Assembly: GCA_038527375.1 (NCBI GenBank) | Contig: JBCBFU010000045.1 | Coordinates: forward strand, 1-24,169 | Direction: 5' to 3' | Length of the DNA: 24,169 nt | DNA from: Shimia_B sp038527375 | GTDB taxonomy: Bacteria; Pseudomonadota; Alphaproteobacteria; Rhodobacterales; Rhodobacteraceae | Shown here: positions 8,025-15,128 of the stretch, one piece after another | How the letters are laid out: each line of letters starts with the position of its first letter | How positions within the stretch are numbered: position 1 is the first letter of the stretch | Made by a program: the position numbers and the translations under genes | Notes under the pieces: model-generated | What the model was told of the DNA's origin: nothing | Database searches by the model: none | What the model saw: the letters and a program-made list of their open reading frames with translations, nothing else

Positions 8025-8417
8025 TCACAAAACCATGGCCGCGACGATGGTCAACACCGTCAGCGCCAGTGAGCCAAAGATCATGATCCAGCCCATGAAT
8101 TCGGCCTGTTCGACCTCGAACCCATAGCCTGCATCCCAGATCAGGTGCCGGATGCCGCCCAGCGTGTGATACCACAGCGCCCACGCGCTCAAGAGCAGAA
8201 CCAGTTTGCCGAACCAGCTTGTGATCACAGCGTCGGCCAGCGAAAAGGCGCCCGGCCCTGTCGCCGCTGCCACAAACCACCAAACGATCAACAGCGCCGC
8301 GACCAGCAATGCGTTGCCGGTGATGCGGACAAAGATCGACGTCATCGACGTCATTTGGGGTTTGTAAATGGTAAGGTGCGGACTGAGTGGGCGGTTGCCG
8401 CGATTTACATCGGCCAT
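8025..8417 (-). CDS. sdhC: Succinate dehydrogenase cytochrome b556 subunit
   Basis: This 130-aa membrane anchor has three hydrophobic helices. The N-terminal signature RPLSPHLTIYKPQMTSMTSI and R-I-T-G are present, with S27 and R31 at the positions used for quinone binding in E. coli; the residue before R31 is Val instead of the His common in SHRITG-type motifs. The heme b ligand is H84 in WYHTLGGIRHLIWD. ATG 8417 is supported by GAGGAG six nucleotides upstream; an upstream in-frame ATG would add a non-conserved tail. It is the first gene of the sdh operon. The copy of TGTGATCACA at 8220-8229 lies inside it, and two more lie 112-142 nt upstream of the start. Confidence 0.96.
   Translation of the reverse strand: MADVNRGNRPLSPHLTIYKPQMTSMTSIFVRITGNALLVAALLIVWWFVAAATGPGAFSLADAVITSWFGKLVLLLSAWALWYHTLGGIRHLIWDAGYGFEVEQAEFMGWIMIFGSLALTVLTIVAAMVL
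8220..8229. promoter_or_regulatory. Intragenic copy of the TGTGATCACA palindrome in sdhC
   Basis: The 10-bp palindrome is identical to the paired sites upstream of sdhC and sucC. It overlaps codons for Ala-Val-Ile-Thr, so it could be coincidence, but a random exact hit in this window is expected only about 0.02 times under uniform base use. Confidence 0.4.
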
Positions 8418-8497
8418 GGCTGACTCCTCTTCTTGGCAACGGTTAAACACCGGCAATCAAAAGAAGTCACGTCCGGGACGGCGCTGAAATCAGGGTC

Positions 8498-8521
8498 AAA
8501 ACCGCGCATCTGCGCGATTTT
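8498..8521 (-). promoter_or_regulatory. Hairpin in the sdhC leader (attenuator or doxX terminator)
   Basis: Read on the minus strand, CGCGCA and TGCGCG flank GA, and the stem extends through a G-U wobble into A-T pairs that end in a TTTT run. The G-U pair exists only in minus-strand RNA, matching the direction of both doxX and sdhC. It lies between the paired palindromes and sdhC, so it could terminate doxX readthrough or attenuate sdh transcription. Confidence 0.5.
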
Positions 8522-8528
8522 TCGGATC

Positions 8529-8559
8529 TGTGATCACACGCTGCACGCATGTGATCACA
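8529..8559 (-). promoter_or_regulatory. Paired TGTGATCACA operator upstream of sdhC
   Basis: Exact 10-bp palindromes lie at 8529-8538 and 8550-8559, start-to-start distance 21 bp, two helical turns, so both half-sites face the same side of the helix. They are 112-142 nt upstream of the sdhC start. The same pair with the same spacing precedes sucC. A dimeric regulator with GntR- or Crp-like symmetry is the simplest reading. I recall a GntR-family regulator (AkgR) being proposed for TCA genes in Rhodobacter, but I cannot confirm that this is its motif. Confidence 0.75.
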
Positions 8560-8593
8560 GTTTTCGCTGCACTTGCAAAGGTGCGTATCTGCG

Positions 8594-9034
8594 TCAGCTA
8601 CGGTTGCCGCGCAGCATGAAATACAGACCGCCTGCCAGCAACAGCAGGTGATACTGCATCGAATAGAAGCTGCCCCAGTAGAACATGTAGATCACGCCCG
8701 CCACGACAGCCGCGATGGCAAAGCCTGCCAGCCGCGTCAGCACGTCGCCGGCCAGATTGATCAGGCCACCGGGGTTGAGCGATTTTACGATCCCGCCGAC
8801 AATCAATGCGGCAGCCCCCAAAATCTCGCCTATGGCGGCCATGGCAAACAGCACGACCGGGATGGCGTTGCTTTCGGCTTGACCGGCCAGATCAGGCAGC
8901 TTCATCCACCCTTGGTTAAAGATGATCGCTGCAAGCGGAAGGCGCAAAAACCAATGCGCCCAAGGCATCGTGATGACGGGCAGAATATTGCGACCCGTCG
9001 ACACGAGCGAGTTGTTCGTCGATAAGGTCGACAT
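8594..9034 (-). CDS. DoxX-like membrane protein
   Basis: This 146-aa integral membrane protein has about four hydrophobic helices. The pattern FLRLPLAAIIFNQGWMKLPDLAG after the first segment, then VVLFAMAAIGEILGAAALIVGG, fits the DoxX/DoxD family, in which a helix is followed by a G-x-x-K motif and a later A-x-x-E-x-x-x-A/G motif. DoxX proteins act in different systems as thiosulfate:quinone oxidoreductase subunits or redox-stress membrane partners; no partner lies beside it, so a specific role cannot be given. ATG 9034 has GGAG eight nucleotides upstream. It sits upstream of the sdh operon on the same strand but is separated by 176 nt holding regulatory sites, so independent expression is likely. 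Confidence 0.75.
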   Translation of the reverse strand: MSTLSTNNSLVSTGRNILPVITMPWAHWFLRLPLAAIIFNQGWMKLPDLAGQAESNAIPVVLFAMAAIGEILGAAALIVGGIVKSLNPGGLINLAGDVLTRLAGFAIAAVVAGVIYMFYWGSFYSMQYHLLLLAGGLYFMLRGNRS

Positions 9035-9231
9035 ATCAAAAGCTCCATGTGTTTGGTCGGTTAGCGCGGACTTGGAATGGACATGGGCGCGCCGCAGGGC
9101 CCGGCAATGCGCAAGCCTGCGACATCTTCAACGCCTCTCACCGACGTGATTTGGAGGTGCAAAATCGTGATCGAAACACGCACGATTTCAGGGAACAAAA
9201 TCGCCCCCGCCCGCGCGAAACCTGCGGTCAG
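9035..9231. other. Intergenic region between DUF4344 gene and doxX-like gene
   Basis: These 197 nt hold no supported gene. The only structure noted is an inverted repeat AAATCGTG (9162-9169) and CACGATTT (9181-9188) with an 11-nt loop. It could be an operator for the doxX-like gene or a weak terminator of the mcl2-mch operon on the minus strand. Confidence 0.5.
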
Positions 9232-9954
9232 CTACAGATCTTCGGCAATCCGATACAGGCGGCGCAAATCCACGGGGTATTCCGAACACATGGTGATCTC
9301 CTGCGTGCCCATGTCGTAGAACGCATTCGCCTCGCCGCAGTCCTCCAGACGCACGGGAATATTCTGCGGAAACGACATCTGCTCGTTCATCCAGTCGATC
9401 TCGTCCTGCAAAATCTCGCGTTGGAGCGGATCATCCCCGATCAGGATCAGCGCGCCGGGGTCATCGCTTTCGGCCAAACGGTCCAGCACGGTGCCCCATG
9501 ACTGGCTCGCCTGAATGAACTCGTCTTCGCAGGTCTCGGCGCGATCCTCAGGCAGGCCCAACTCCTCGGCAATATCCTCCCGCTCCTCCGGGTTGGCGCC
9601 GTAGAAGATGCAGACAAGGTTGTAATATCGCTGCACGTCCGGCCCGTGGACGCCGGACAGCGCGTCGTCATCCACCGCGCCGTAATCATCAGCCTCGGCG
9701 AGGAATCCAAAGGCCGCGTCATAGGCAATCTCGACCGCGCGGTCTTCTTCCCACATTTCGCTGATCATCAGCGCGCTCAACACGTCGGCCGCGTCCTCTT
9801 CCTGCCCAAAGATCGGCAGTTCCAGGATATCGACCAGCGCATGCGCCAACTCGTGATAGAAGGTGGCATAGGTATTAGAGGCGACAAAGCGATCCTCATC
9901 CGCCGCTGCCGTCCCCGCCATCAGGCAGGCCGCAACCCCAAGCATCCAACGCAT
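9232..9954 (-). CDS. DUF4344 putative exported metallopeptidase
   Basis: This 240-aa protein has a signal peptide of about 18 residues (AGTAAA-D) and a zincin-type H34-E-L-A-H38 motif within FYHELAHALVD. That motif and the low-complexity acidic body match the DUF4344 family of putative metallopeptidases. Four cysteines are present in the mature part. The zinc-protease assignment rests on the HExxH motif and family resemblance; no substrate is known. ATG 9954 is chosen because GGAGGGACGATT precedes it and the signal peptide starts there; upstream in-frame ATGs overlap the mch end. It lies 22 nt after mch on the same strand and is probably the last gene of that operon. Confidence 0.8.
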   Translation of the reverse strand: MRWMLGVAACLMAGTAAADEDRFVASNTYATFYHELAHALVDILELPIFGQEEDAADVLSALMISEMWEEDRAVEIAYDAAFGFLAEADDYGAVDDDALSGVHGPDVQRYYNLVCIFYGANPEEREDIAEELGLPEDRAETCEDEFIQASQSWGTVLDRLAESDDPGALILIGDDPLQREILQDEIDWMNEQMSFPQNIPVRLEDCGEANAFYDMGTQEITMCSEYPVDLRRLYRIAEDL

Positions 9955-9976
9955 AATCGTCCCTCCGTCCATCAGG

Positions 9977-11002
9977 TCAGACCGGAACCAGCGCCCAGTA
10001 ATCGAGGTCCAGGAGCGCATCCGGCAGGTATTTGCCATCCTCCCCCTTCAGATCCCCAGCCGCGCCCTTGGTCGCCACCAACCGAAGCCTCAGCGCACCA
10101 ACACCCGGCGCGTCCGTCTCCGCCCGGTCCAGCACTTCTGTCCACGCCCGCACCGTATCGCCCGCAAAACACGGGTTCGCATGGGCCCCACCGTTCAGCG
10201 CGACCACCATCTGCGCATTGGCCAGCCCGTTGAACGACAGCGCGCGCGCCATCGAAATCACGTGCCCGCCATAGATCAAACGCTTCCCGTCGGGCCGCGC
10301 CGTCGCGTCGAAATGCACCTTGGCCGTGTTCTGCCACAGACGGGTGGCCATCATGTGCTCGGCCTCTTCAATCGTTACGCCGTCCACATGGTCGATCACC
10401 TCGCCCACCGTGTAGTCTCCCCATCGATGCGCCTCACCCGCCAGCCCGAAATCGTAATTCGTGAAATCGAGACCGCGCGGGATCACCAGATCGCCGGGAT
10501 CAACCACCTGCGCGAGATCCGGGATCACCGTCTCGGGCGCGGGCGCATCCAGATCGCCCTTCCGCACCATCACCCAGCGCACGTATTCCATGACCGTCTC
10601 GTCATGCTGGTTCAGACCCCGCGTCCGCACCCACACCACACCGGATTTCCCGTTGGAGTTCTGCTTGACCCCGATCACCTCGCTCTCTGACCGCAGCGTA
10701 TCGCCCGGCCAGACCGGTGTGATCCAACGCCCCTCGGCATAGCCCAGATTGGCCACCGCGTTCAGCGACACGTCCGGCACCGTCTTCCCAAAGATCACGT
10801 GGAAGGCGACCATATCGTCGAGCGGCGAGAACGGCAGGCCACACGCTTGCGCAAACTGGTCCGAGGAATAGAGCGCGTGCCGCGCGGGATATAGCATGTG
10901 GTAAAGCGCGCGCTCCCCCATCTTGACCGTGCGCGGGACCGCATGGCGGATGACCTCCCCCACCGTATAATCCTCGAAAAAGCGGCCCGCGTTCGTCTTC
11001 AT
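9977..11002 (-). CDS. mch: Mesaconyl-C1-CoA hydratase (beta-methylmalyl-CoA dehydratase)
   Basis: This 341-aa enzyme has two MaoC-like hot-dog domains (about residues 1-160 and 170-341), each opening with a related F-x-D-Y-T-V-G-E-V-I or W-G-D-Y-T-V-G-E-V-I motif. The length and the two-domain design are those of Mch, which interconverts mesaconyl-C1-CoA and beta-methylmalyl-CoA in the ethylmalonyl-CoA pathway of acetate/C2 assimilation. Context agrees: an mcl2-type gene is four genes upstream, and as I recall R. sphaeroides has the same set between sdh and mdh. ATG 11002 shares one base with the DUF1737 stop; the GTG at 11005 is an alternative start. GGGAGAG precedes it. A different (R)-specific enoyl-CoA hydratase role is possible but less likely. 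Confidence 0.88.
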   Translation of the reverse strand: MKTNAGRFFEDYTVGEVIRHAVPRTVKMGERALYHMLYPARHALYSSDQFAQACGLPFSPLDDMVAFHVIFGKTVPDVSLNAVANLGYAEGRWITPVWPGDTLRSESEVIGVKQNSNGKSGVVWVRTRGLNQHDETVMEYVRWVMVRKGDLDAPAPETVIPDLAQVVDPGDLVIPRGLDFTNYDFGLAGEAHRWGDYTVGEVIDHVDGVTIEEAEHMMATRLWQNTAKVHFDATARPDGKRLIYGGHVISMARALSFNGLANAQMVVALNGGAHANPCFAGDTVRAWTEVLDRAETDAPGVGALRLRLVATKGAAGDLKGEDGKYLPDALLDLDYWALVPV

Positions 11003-11205
11003 CACAGCTCTCCCAGCTTGGTCTCGGGGGTGTAGTCGCCCGGCGCATCTTTCACGACCGCCTGCCCGCAGCGCATGACGCCGCTCGTCGCGTCATGGGC
11101 ATAGGTCGGATCGCCATAAAGCTCCCACCCTTCGTTCAGGGCCTTCGTCACCTTGTGGCAAAAGGCCGATGTGTCGTCGGCGGTAAGGAAACGATACGCT
11201 TTCAT
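11002..11205 (-). CDS. DUF1737 small protein
   Basis: This 67-aa protein matches the DUF1737 pattern: YRFLT..DDTSAFCHKVTKALNEGWELYGDPTY, followed by MRCGQAVVK. The family is small, cytoplasmic and of unknown function, often written as one compact domain, and here it makes up nearly the whole protein. ATG 11205 has GGAG six nucleotides upstream and comes one base after the nnrU-like stop. An in-frame ATG four codons earlier overlaps that gene and is not needed. The stop overlaps the mch start by one base, so the four genes mcl2, nnrU-like, DUF1737 and mch look like a single translationally coupled unit. A link to CoA metabolism is inferred only from position. Confidence 0.85.
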   Translation of the reverse strand: MKAYRFLTADDTSAFCHKVTKALNEGWELYGDPTYAHDATSGVMRCGQAVVKDAPGDYTPETKLGEL

Positions 11206-11206
11206 A

Positions 11207-11761
11207 TCAGGCTCCAAACGGGTTCACGCCGATCCACGCATGGATGCCGGCGACGATGGCAAAGACGGCAAGGGACAGGGCCAGATGCACCCAAGGGCTC
11301 TTGATGGGTGCCTTGGACCGGTCGAATTTCTCGCCGTGCTTGGTGATCAGGATCACCTCCCACATCGCCCAACCGATCAGCCCGCCAAACAGGATCACCG
11401 CGGCCAGATGCCCGTTGGCGATGATGTGCGCCACACCCCAAATGCAAAACCCGCTCAGTTGCGGATGCTTGAGGTTGCCCAAAACCCACGCCGTCCCGCG
11501 CGGCGTGGTGGTCTGGAAATAGACGTAAAACGCCAACAGCATCAGCAGGTTGTTGACGTAGATCGTCCACGGGTATTGCGGCCACAGCTCGATGTAAGGG
11601 GCCGCGCGATACCCCAAAACCATCGCCAACAGCGCGCCCAGGATCATCACCGCCGAAATCGGATATGCCGCCTTTCCTGCGGCGGCGTAGGCCCCCGGCA
11701 AGAAACGGTTCCACAGGTGACCGCTGACCCAAAGGGCCAGCCCAAGAAGAATAAGTGCCAT
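11207..11761 (-). CDS. NnrU family membrane protein
   Basis: This 184-aa protein has about six hydrophobic segments and the characteristic block NLKHPQLSGFCIWGVAHIIANG near residues 96-117, which marks the NnrU family and recalls the isoprenylcysteine methyltransferase-like membrane fold. NnrU was named from a nitrite/nitric oxide reductase gene region, but its biochemical activity is unknown, and no denitrification gene is visible here. ATG 11761 has GAGGA seven nucleotides upstream. It lies 23 nt after mcl2 and one base before the DUF1737 gene. Placement in an ethylmalonyl-CoA operon suggests a role that is not specific to denitrification. Confidence 0.85.
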   Translation of the reverse strand: MALILLGLALWVSGHLWNRFLPGAYAAAGKAAYPISAVMILGALLAMVLGYRAAPYIELWPQYPWTIYVNNLLMLLAFYVYFQTTTPRGTAWVLGNLKHPQLSGFCIWGVAHIIANGHLAAVILFGGLIGWAMWEVILITKHGEKFDRSKAPIKSPWVHLALSLAVFAIVAGIHAWIGVNPFGA

Positions 11762-11784
11762 CGGAGCGTCCTCGCTTAGGTGCC

Positions 11785-12645
11785 TCAGCGCGCGGCAATC
11801 GCCGCCGCCTTGGCCAGCGTCGCGCGGGCGGTCTCCACATGCAAGTTTTCAACGATCTTGCCGTCCACAACGGCCACGCCCTTGCCCTCGGCCATGGCCG
11901 CCTCAAACGCCTCGATCTGACGGCGCGACAGATCGACCTCGGCCTCGGATGGCGCAAAGATCTCGTTCGCGATGGCGACTTGCGCGGGGTGGATCAACGT
12001 CTTGCCGTCGAACCCCATATCGCGGCCCTGCGCGCATTCCACGCGCAACCCGTCCTCGTCCTTGAAGGCGTTGTAGACGCCATCAATGGCCCGGATGCCT
12101 GCTGCGCGCGCGGCCAGCATCGACAGGCCCAGCGCGGTGATCATCGGCTCGCGATCCGCGCGGCCCCGGGCGTTCAGATCTTTGGCAAGGTCATTGGTGC
12201 CCAGCACGAACCCCGCCATGCGCGGGGCGCGCGCAATCTCCAGCGCATTGAGCGCGCCCAAAGGCGTCTCCATCATCGCCCAAATCTGGGTTTCGGCATA
12301 GCCGGGCAAGGCCGCCATCCGCGCCTCAAGGTCCACGATATCGGCCGCGGAGTTCACCTTGGGCAACAGGATCGCCTCCGGCTCGGCCTCGGCCATCGCG
12401 GCCAGGTCATCCGCACCCCACGACGTGTCAAAGCCGTTGATGCGTACAATCTGCGCCCGTGCGCCGTATCCGCCCGCCTTCAGCTCGGTCACGAGCGTGT
12501 CACGCGCCGCGGCCTTTTCATCCGGCGCAACCGCGTCTTCCAGGTCAAAGATGATCGCGTCCACGTCCAACCCGCGCGCCTTGTCCAACGCGCGCGCCTT
12601 GGACCCGGGGATATAAAGCACCGATCGAAAGGGGCGTGCAGACAT
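11785..12645 (-). CDS. mcl2: (3S)-malyl-CoA thioesterase (HpcH/HpaI aldolase/CitE family)
   Basis: This 286-aa TIM-barrel protein of the CitE/malyl-CoA lyase superfamily has RSVLYIPGSKARALDKA at the N-terminus, DLEDAVAPDEKA at residues 34-45, R68 (IVRING), E126 (METPLGALNA) and D152 (GFVLGTNDLAKDL) as likely CoA- and Mg-binding residues, and GFDGKTLIHPAQV near the C-terminus. In R. sphaeroides the homologous gene between mch and mdh (mcl2) encodes the (3S)-malyl-CoA thioesterase that releases malate, while the lyase Mcl1 lies elsewhere; I assign this gene by that synteny. A lyase activity cannot be excluded by sequence alone. ATG 12645 follows GGAG at eight nucleotides. It is the first gene of its operon. 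Confidence 0.82.
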   Translation of the reverse strand: MSARPFRSVLYIPGSKARALDKARGLDVDAIIFDLEDAVAPDEKAAARDTLVTELKAGGYGARAQIVRINGFDTSWGADDLAAMAEAEPEAILLPKVNSAADIVDLEARMAALPGYAETQIWAMMETPLGALNALEIARAPRMAGFVLGTNDLAKDLNARGRADREPMITALGLSMLAARAAGIRAIDGVYNAFKDEDGLRVECAQGRDMGFDGKTLIHPAQVAIANEIFAPSEAEVDLSRRQIEAFEAAMAEGKGVAVVDGKIVENLHVETARATLAKAAAIAAR

Positions 12646-12862
12646 GGGATTTACTCCGGCAAGGTAATTTTCTTGCGCGGGGATGCCACAACCTTTGCAA
12701 ATCGTTCAAGCGAATTCTGCCGCATCGCAGAAATTGGCGACTGCGCCCGCAGCATTAACCAATTCGCAGCCTCCCCGCCGCAGCCTGTTCCCAAGTCAGC
12801 ACAGCCGAACGAACGGAGGCTCAGACCAAAAGCCTGACATCCAACCCCGAAAGGATGACGAC
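12646..12862. promoter_or_regulatory. Divergent promoter region between mcl2 and the small exported-protein gene
   Basis: These 217 nt must hold promoters for both directions. They contain TTTGCAAA at 12694-12701, resembling the half-site I recall for short-chain acyl-CoA regulators (ScfR/PccR/RamB type); a second good half-site four bases away is not present. They also contain a perfect inverted repeat TTCTGC-6 nt-GCAGAA at 12715-12732. Either could be an operator for mcl2. Confidence 0.4.
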
Positions 12863-13180
12863 ATGAAACAACACCTGATTTCCCTCGCCGTTGGCGTCAC
12901 GGCTTTGGCCCTGATGACCCTGCCCGCCACATCGCAGACCCGCAATTGCGCAGACCGCGACACCGTCCTTGCGAAACTGTCCGGCGAATTCGGCGAAACG
13001 CGTCAATCGGTGGGCGTTGCCGCCAACAACTCTATCGTCGAAACCTTCGCTAACGCGGACAGCGGATCGTGGACGATCACTGTCACGCTGCCCAACGGCA
13101 CCATGTGCCTTGTCGCATCGGGTCAATCGTTCGAAGCACTCGCCGCGGTTGCACCCGTGGCCATGGGCCAGGATGCCTAA
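12863..13180 (+). CDS. Small exported Cys-pair protein
   Basis: This 105-aa protein has a signal peptide of about 24 residues (TLPATSQ) followed by a compact domain with exactly two cysteines, C29 (RNCADRDTVLAKL) and C82 (NGTMCLVASGQSFE). The intervening text includes GETRQSVG and SGSWTITVTLPNG. I have the impression that this is a family common in Rhodobacterales, annotated as hypothetical; no function is known. The Cys pair suggests a periplasmic disulfide. ATG 12863 has AAGGA seven nucleotides upstream, and the frame could open further upstream without a signal peptide, which is why the later start is preferred. It is divergent from mcl2 and convergent with the TauE/SafE gene, 9 nt away. 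Confidence 0.85.
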   Translation: MKQHLISLAVGVTALALMTLPATSQTRNCADRDTVLAKLSGEFGETRQSVGVAANNSIVETFANADSGSWTITVTLPNGTMCLVASGQSFEALAAVAPVAMGQDA

Positions 13181-13189
13181 ACCAGTTGA

Positions 13190-13963
13190 CTAAACCAGGG
13201 CGTCCCAGATCAGCTTGCACCCCGTAACGGTCAGCAAGACGTAGGTGATCCGGAAAAACAGAGCCTCTGACACGATGTGGTGGGCCTTCACGCCCAACCG
13301 CGACCCGATCACCGCAAAAGGTGCCAGCAATAGCCCGGCCATCCACGTGTCCCGCGTGAATACGCCGGTCGCCGCATAGGGCACGAACTTCATGATGTTG
13401 ATCGCCCAGAAGATCAGGACGCTTGACGCCTGATACTTCAGCTTTCCCAAACCTTGGGACAGCAGATAGACGGCCACCGGCGGGCCGCCCGCGTGGCTGA
13501 TATAGCTCGTGAAGCCCGCCGTAGCGCCCGCAAAGATCCCCACACCGGGGCCCAGCCGCGTCTTGGGCTTGGCCGTCCAGCCCATCCGCTGGCTGATCTG
13601 CCACACCACAAAGGCCAGCGCGACCGTCCCGATCAGGAACCGCAGCACATCGGCATTGGCGAACTGAAACAACACCACGCCTAGGATCACGCCGGGCAAG
13701 CCCCCGATCACGATCAGCTTGCATTCACGCCAATCCCACTGCCCCCAAAACGGGCGCAGGTTGGCCACGTCAATCAGCATCAACAGCGGCAGCATCAGAC
13801 CCAGCGCCAGCGCTGGATCAAGGATCACCGCCAGAATCGTTGCCCCCGCAAAGGCCGCCCCGGACCCAAAGCCACCCTTTGAGATGCCCGCAAACAGCAC
13901 CGCGGGGATCGCAAAGGCAAAAAACGTGAAGTCAAAGGCAATCAAGCGTTTATCCAAATCCAC
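13190..13963 (-). CDS. TauE/SafE family sulfite exporter-like permease
   Basis: This protein of about 257 aa is a hydrophobic permease with about eight transmembrane segments. The first has AIPAVLFAGISKGGFGSG, and the second half repeats the pattern with GATAGFTSYISHAGGPPVAVYLLSQGL. That internal repeat and the G-G-F-G and H-A-G-G-P-P motifs are diagnostic of the TauE/SafE (formerly DUF81) family of anion exporters, often sulfite or sulfoacetate; the substrate here is not known. The start is uncertain: the frame stays open to ATG 14038, but those extra residues are Arg/Ala-rich and overlap the mdh leader. GTG 13963 or TTG 13945 puts the first helix near the N-terminus, but neither has a good ribosome binding site. 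Confidence 0.85.
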   Translation of the reverse strand: MDLDKRLIAFDFTFFAFAIPAVLFAGISKGGFGSGAAFAGATILAVILDPALALGLMLPLLMLIDVANLRPFWGQWDWRECKLIVIGGLPGVILGVVLFQFANADVLRFLIGTVALAFVVWQISQRMGWTAKPKTRLGPGVGIFAGATAGFTSYISHAGGPPVAVYLLSQGLGKLKYQASSVLIFWAINIMKFVPYAATGVFTRDTWMAGLLLAPFAVIGSRLGVKAHHIVSEALFFRITYVLLTVTGCKLIWDALV

Positions 13964-14084
13964 AGCGCCAAAGCTGTATACAAATGTATGCCGCGCCCAC
14001 GCGCCGCAGTCCGCGGCCCTTGCGCGGCCCATCCACATTGCCTAAGCCCCGGGGGAATTTGCAACCAGCCGGAGCATCCATCCC

Positions 14085-15047
14085 ATGGCTCGACCCAAAA
14101 TCGCCCTCATCGGCGCTGGCAATATCGGCGGCACGCTCGCCCACCTCGCCGCCGTCAAAGAACTCGGTGACGTGATCCTGTTCGACATCGCCGAAGGCCT
14201 GCCCGAGGGCAAGGCGCTCGACATCGCGGAATCGGGCCCGTCGGAAGGCTTCGACGCCCGCATGAAGGGCACGCAATCCTACGCCGATATCGCGGGCGCG
14301 GACGTCTGCATCGTGACCGCCGGTGTCGCCCGCAAACCGGGGATGAGCCGTGACGACCTTCTGGGCATCAACCTCAAGGTCATGAAATCGGTGGGCGAAG
14401 GCATCAAAGAACATGCCCCCGACGCATTTGTCATCTGCATCACCAACCCGCTCGACGCGATGGTCTGGGCGTTGCAGAAATTCTCGGGCCTGCCCGCGAA
14501 CAAGGTTTGCGGCATGGCTGGCGTTCTCGACAGCGCGCGCTTCCGCCACTTCCTGTCGCTGGAATTCGACGTGTCCATGAAAGACGTCACCGCCTTTGTT
14601 CTGGGCGGCCACGGCGACACGATGGTGCCTTCGGTCCGGTATTCGACCGTCGCCGGTATCCCGCTCCCCGATCTGGTGAAAATGGGCTGGACGACGCAGG
14701 ACAAACTCGACGCGATCGTGCAGCGCACGCGTGATGGCGGCGCGGAAATCGTGGGCCTGCTGAAGACCGGCTCCGCCTATTACGCGCCCGCGACCTCGGC
14801 GATCGAAATGGCCGAAGCCTACCTCAAGGACCAAAAGCGCGTCCTGCCGTGTGCTGCCTATTGTGACGGCGATCTGGGCGTGAAGGACATGTATGTCGGC
14901 GTCCCCACCGTGATCGGTGCAGGCGGCGTGGAACGCATCGTCAACATATCGCTCAACAAAGAAGAGCAAGAGATGTTCGACACTTCGGTCAAGGCCGTCA
15001 AAGGCCTCGTCGACGCGTGCAAAGGCATCGACAACTCGCTCGCGTAA
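14085..15047 (+). CDS. mdh: Malate dehydrogenase (NAD, LDH-like type)
   Basis: This 320-aa cytoplasmic enzyme oxidises malate to oxaloacetate. The NAD fold shows GAGNIGG at residues 10-16 and D34 at the end of the second strand for adenosine ribose binding. Substrate residues R83 and R89 (VARKPGMSRDD) mark it as malate- rather than lactate-specific, with N121 (ITNPLD), R152 and the catalytic H176 in GGHGDT. Length and type match alphaproteobacterial Mdh. ATG 14085 has GGAG about ten nucleotides upstream. It lies between the ethylmalonyl-CoA operon and the suc operon, and a strong hairpin with a T-rich tail follows, so it is probably transcribed alone or as the last gene of its unit. Confidence 0.97.
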   Translation: MARPKIALIGAGNIGGTLAHLAAVKELGDVILFDIAEGLPEGKALDIAESGPSEGFDARMKGTQSYADIAGADVCIVTAGVARKPGMSRDDLLGINLKVMKSVGEGIKEHAPDAFVICITNPLDAMVWALQKFSGLPANKVCGMAGVLDSARFRHFLSLEFDVSMKDVTAFVLGGHGDTMVPSVRYSTVAGIPLPDLVKMGWTTQDKLDAIVQRTRDGGAEIVGLLKTGSAYYAPATSAIEMAEAYLKDQKRVLPCAAYCDGDLGVKDMYVGVPTVIGAGGVERIVNISLNKEEQEMFDTSVKAVKGLVDACKGIDNSLA

Positions 15048-15070
15048 CGCGCAGCACAGTCTTTTGATTG

Positions 15071-15101
15071 GGGCGTCCCGGCTTGGGGCGCCCTTTCTCT
15101 T
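15071..15101 (+). terminator. Intrinsic terminator after mdh
   Basis: GGGCGTCCC and GGGGCGCCC can pair over nine positions (one G-U wobble) around the loop GGCTT, at 15071-15093, followed by TTTCTCTTT. It starts 24 nt after the mdh stop. This is a good Rho-independent terminator that separates mdh from the downstream genes. Confidence 0.82.
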
Positions 15102-15128
15102 TGACGCGACAGGTCCTAGGCTGGCCGC

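Noticed and set aside
3964..14038. ATG 14038 as the start of the TauE/SafE gene
   Set aside because: The added 25 residues are Arg/Ala/Trp-rich, sit before the first membrane helix, and would occupy most of the mdh leader; a later GTG or TTG start is more plausible. The relevant stretch is 13964-14038.
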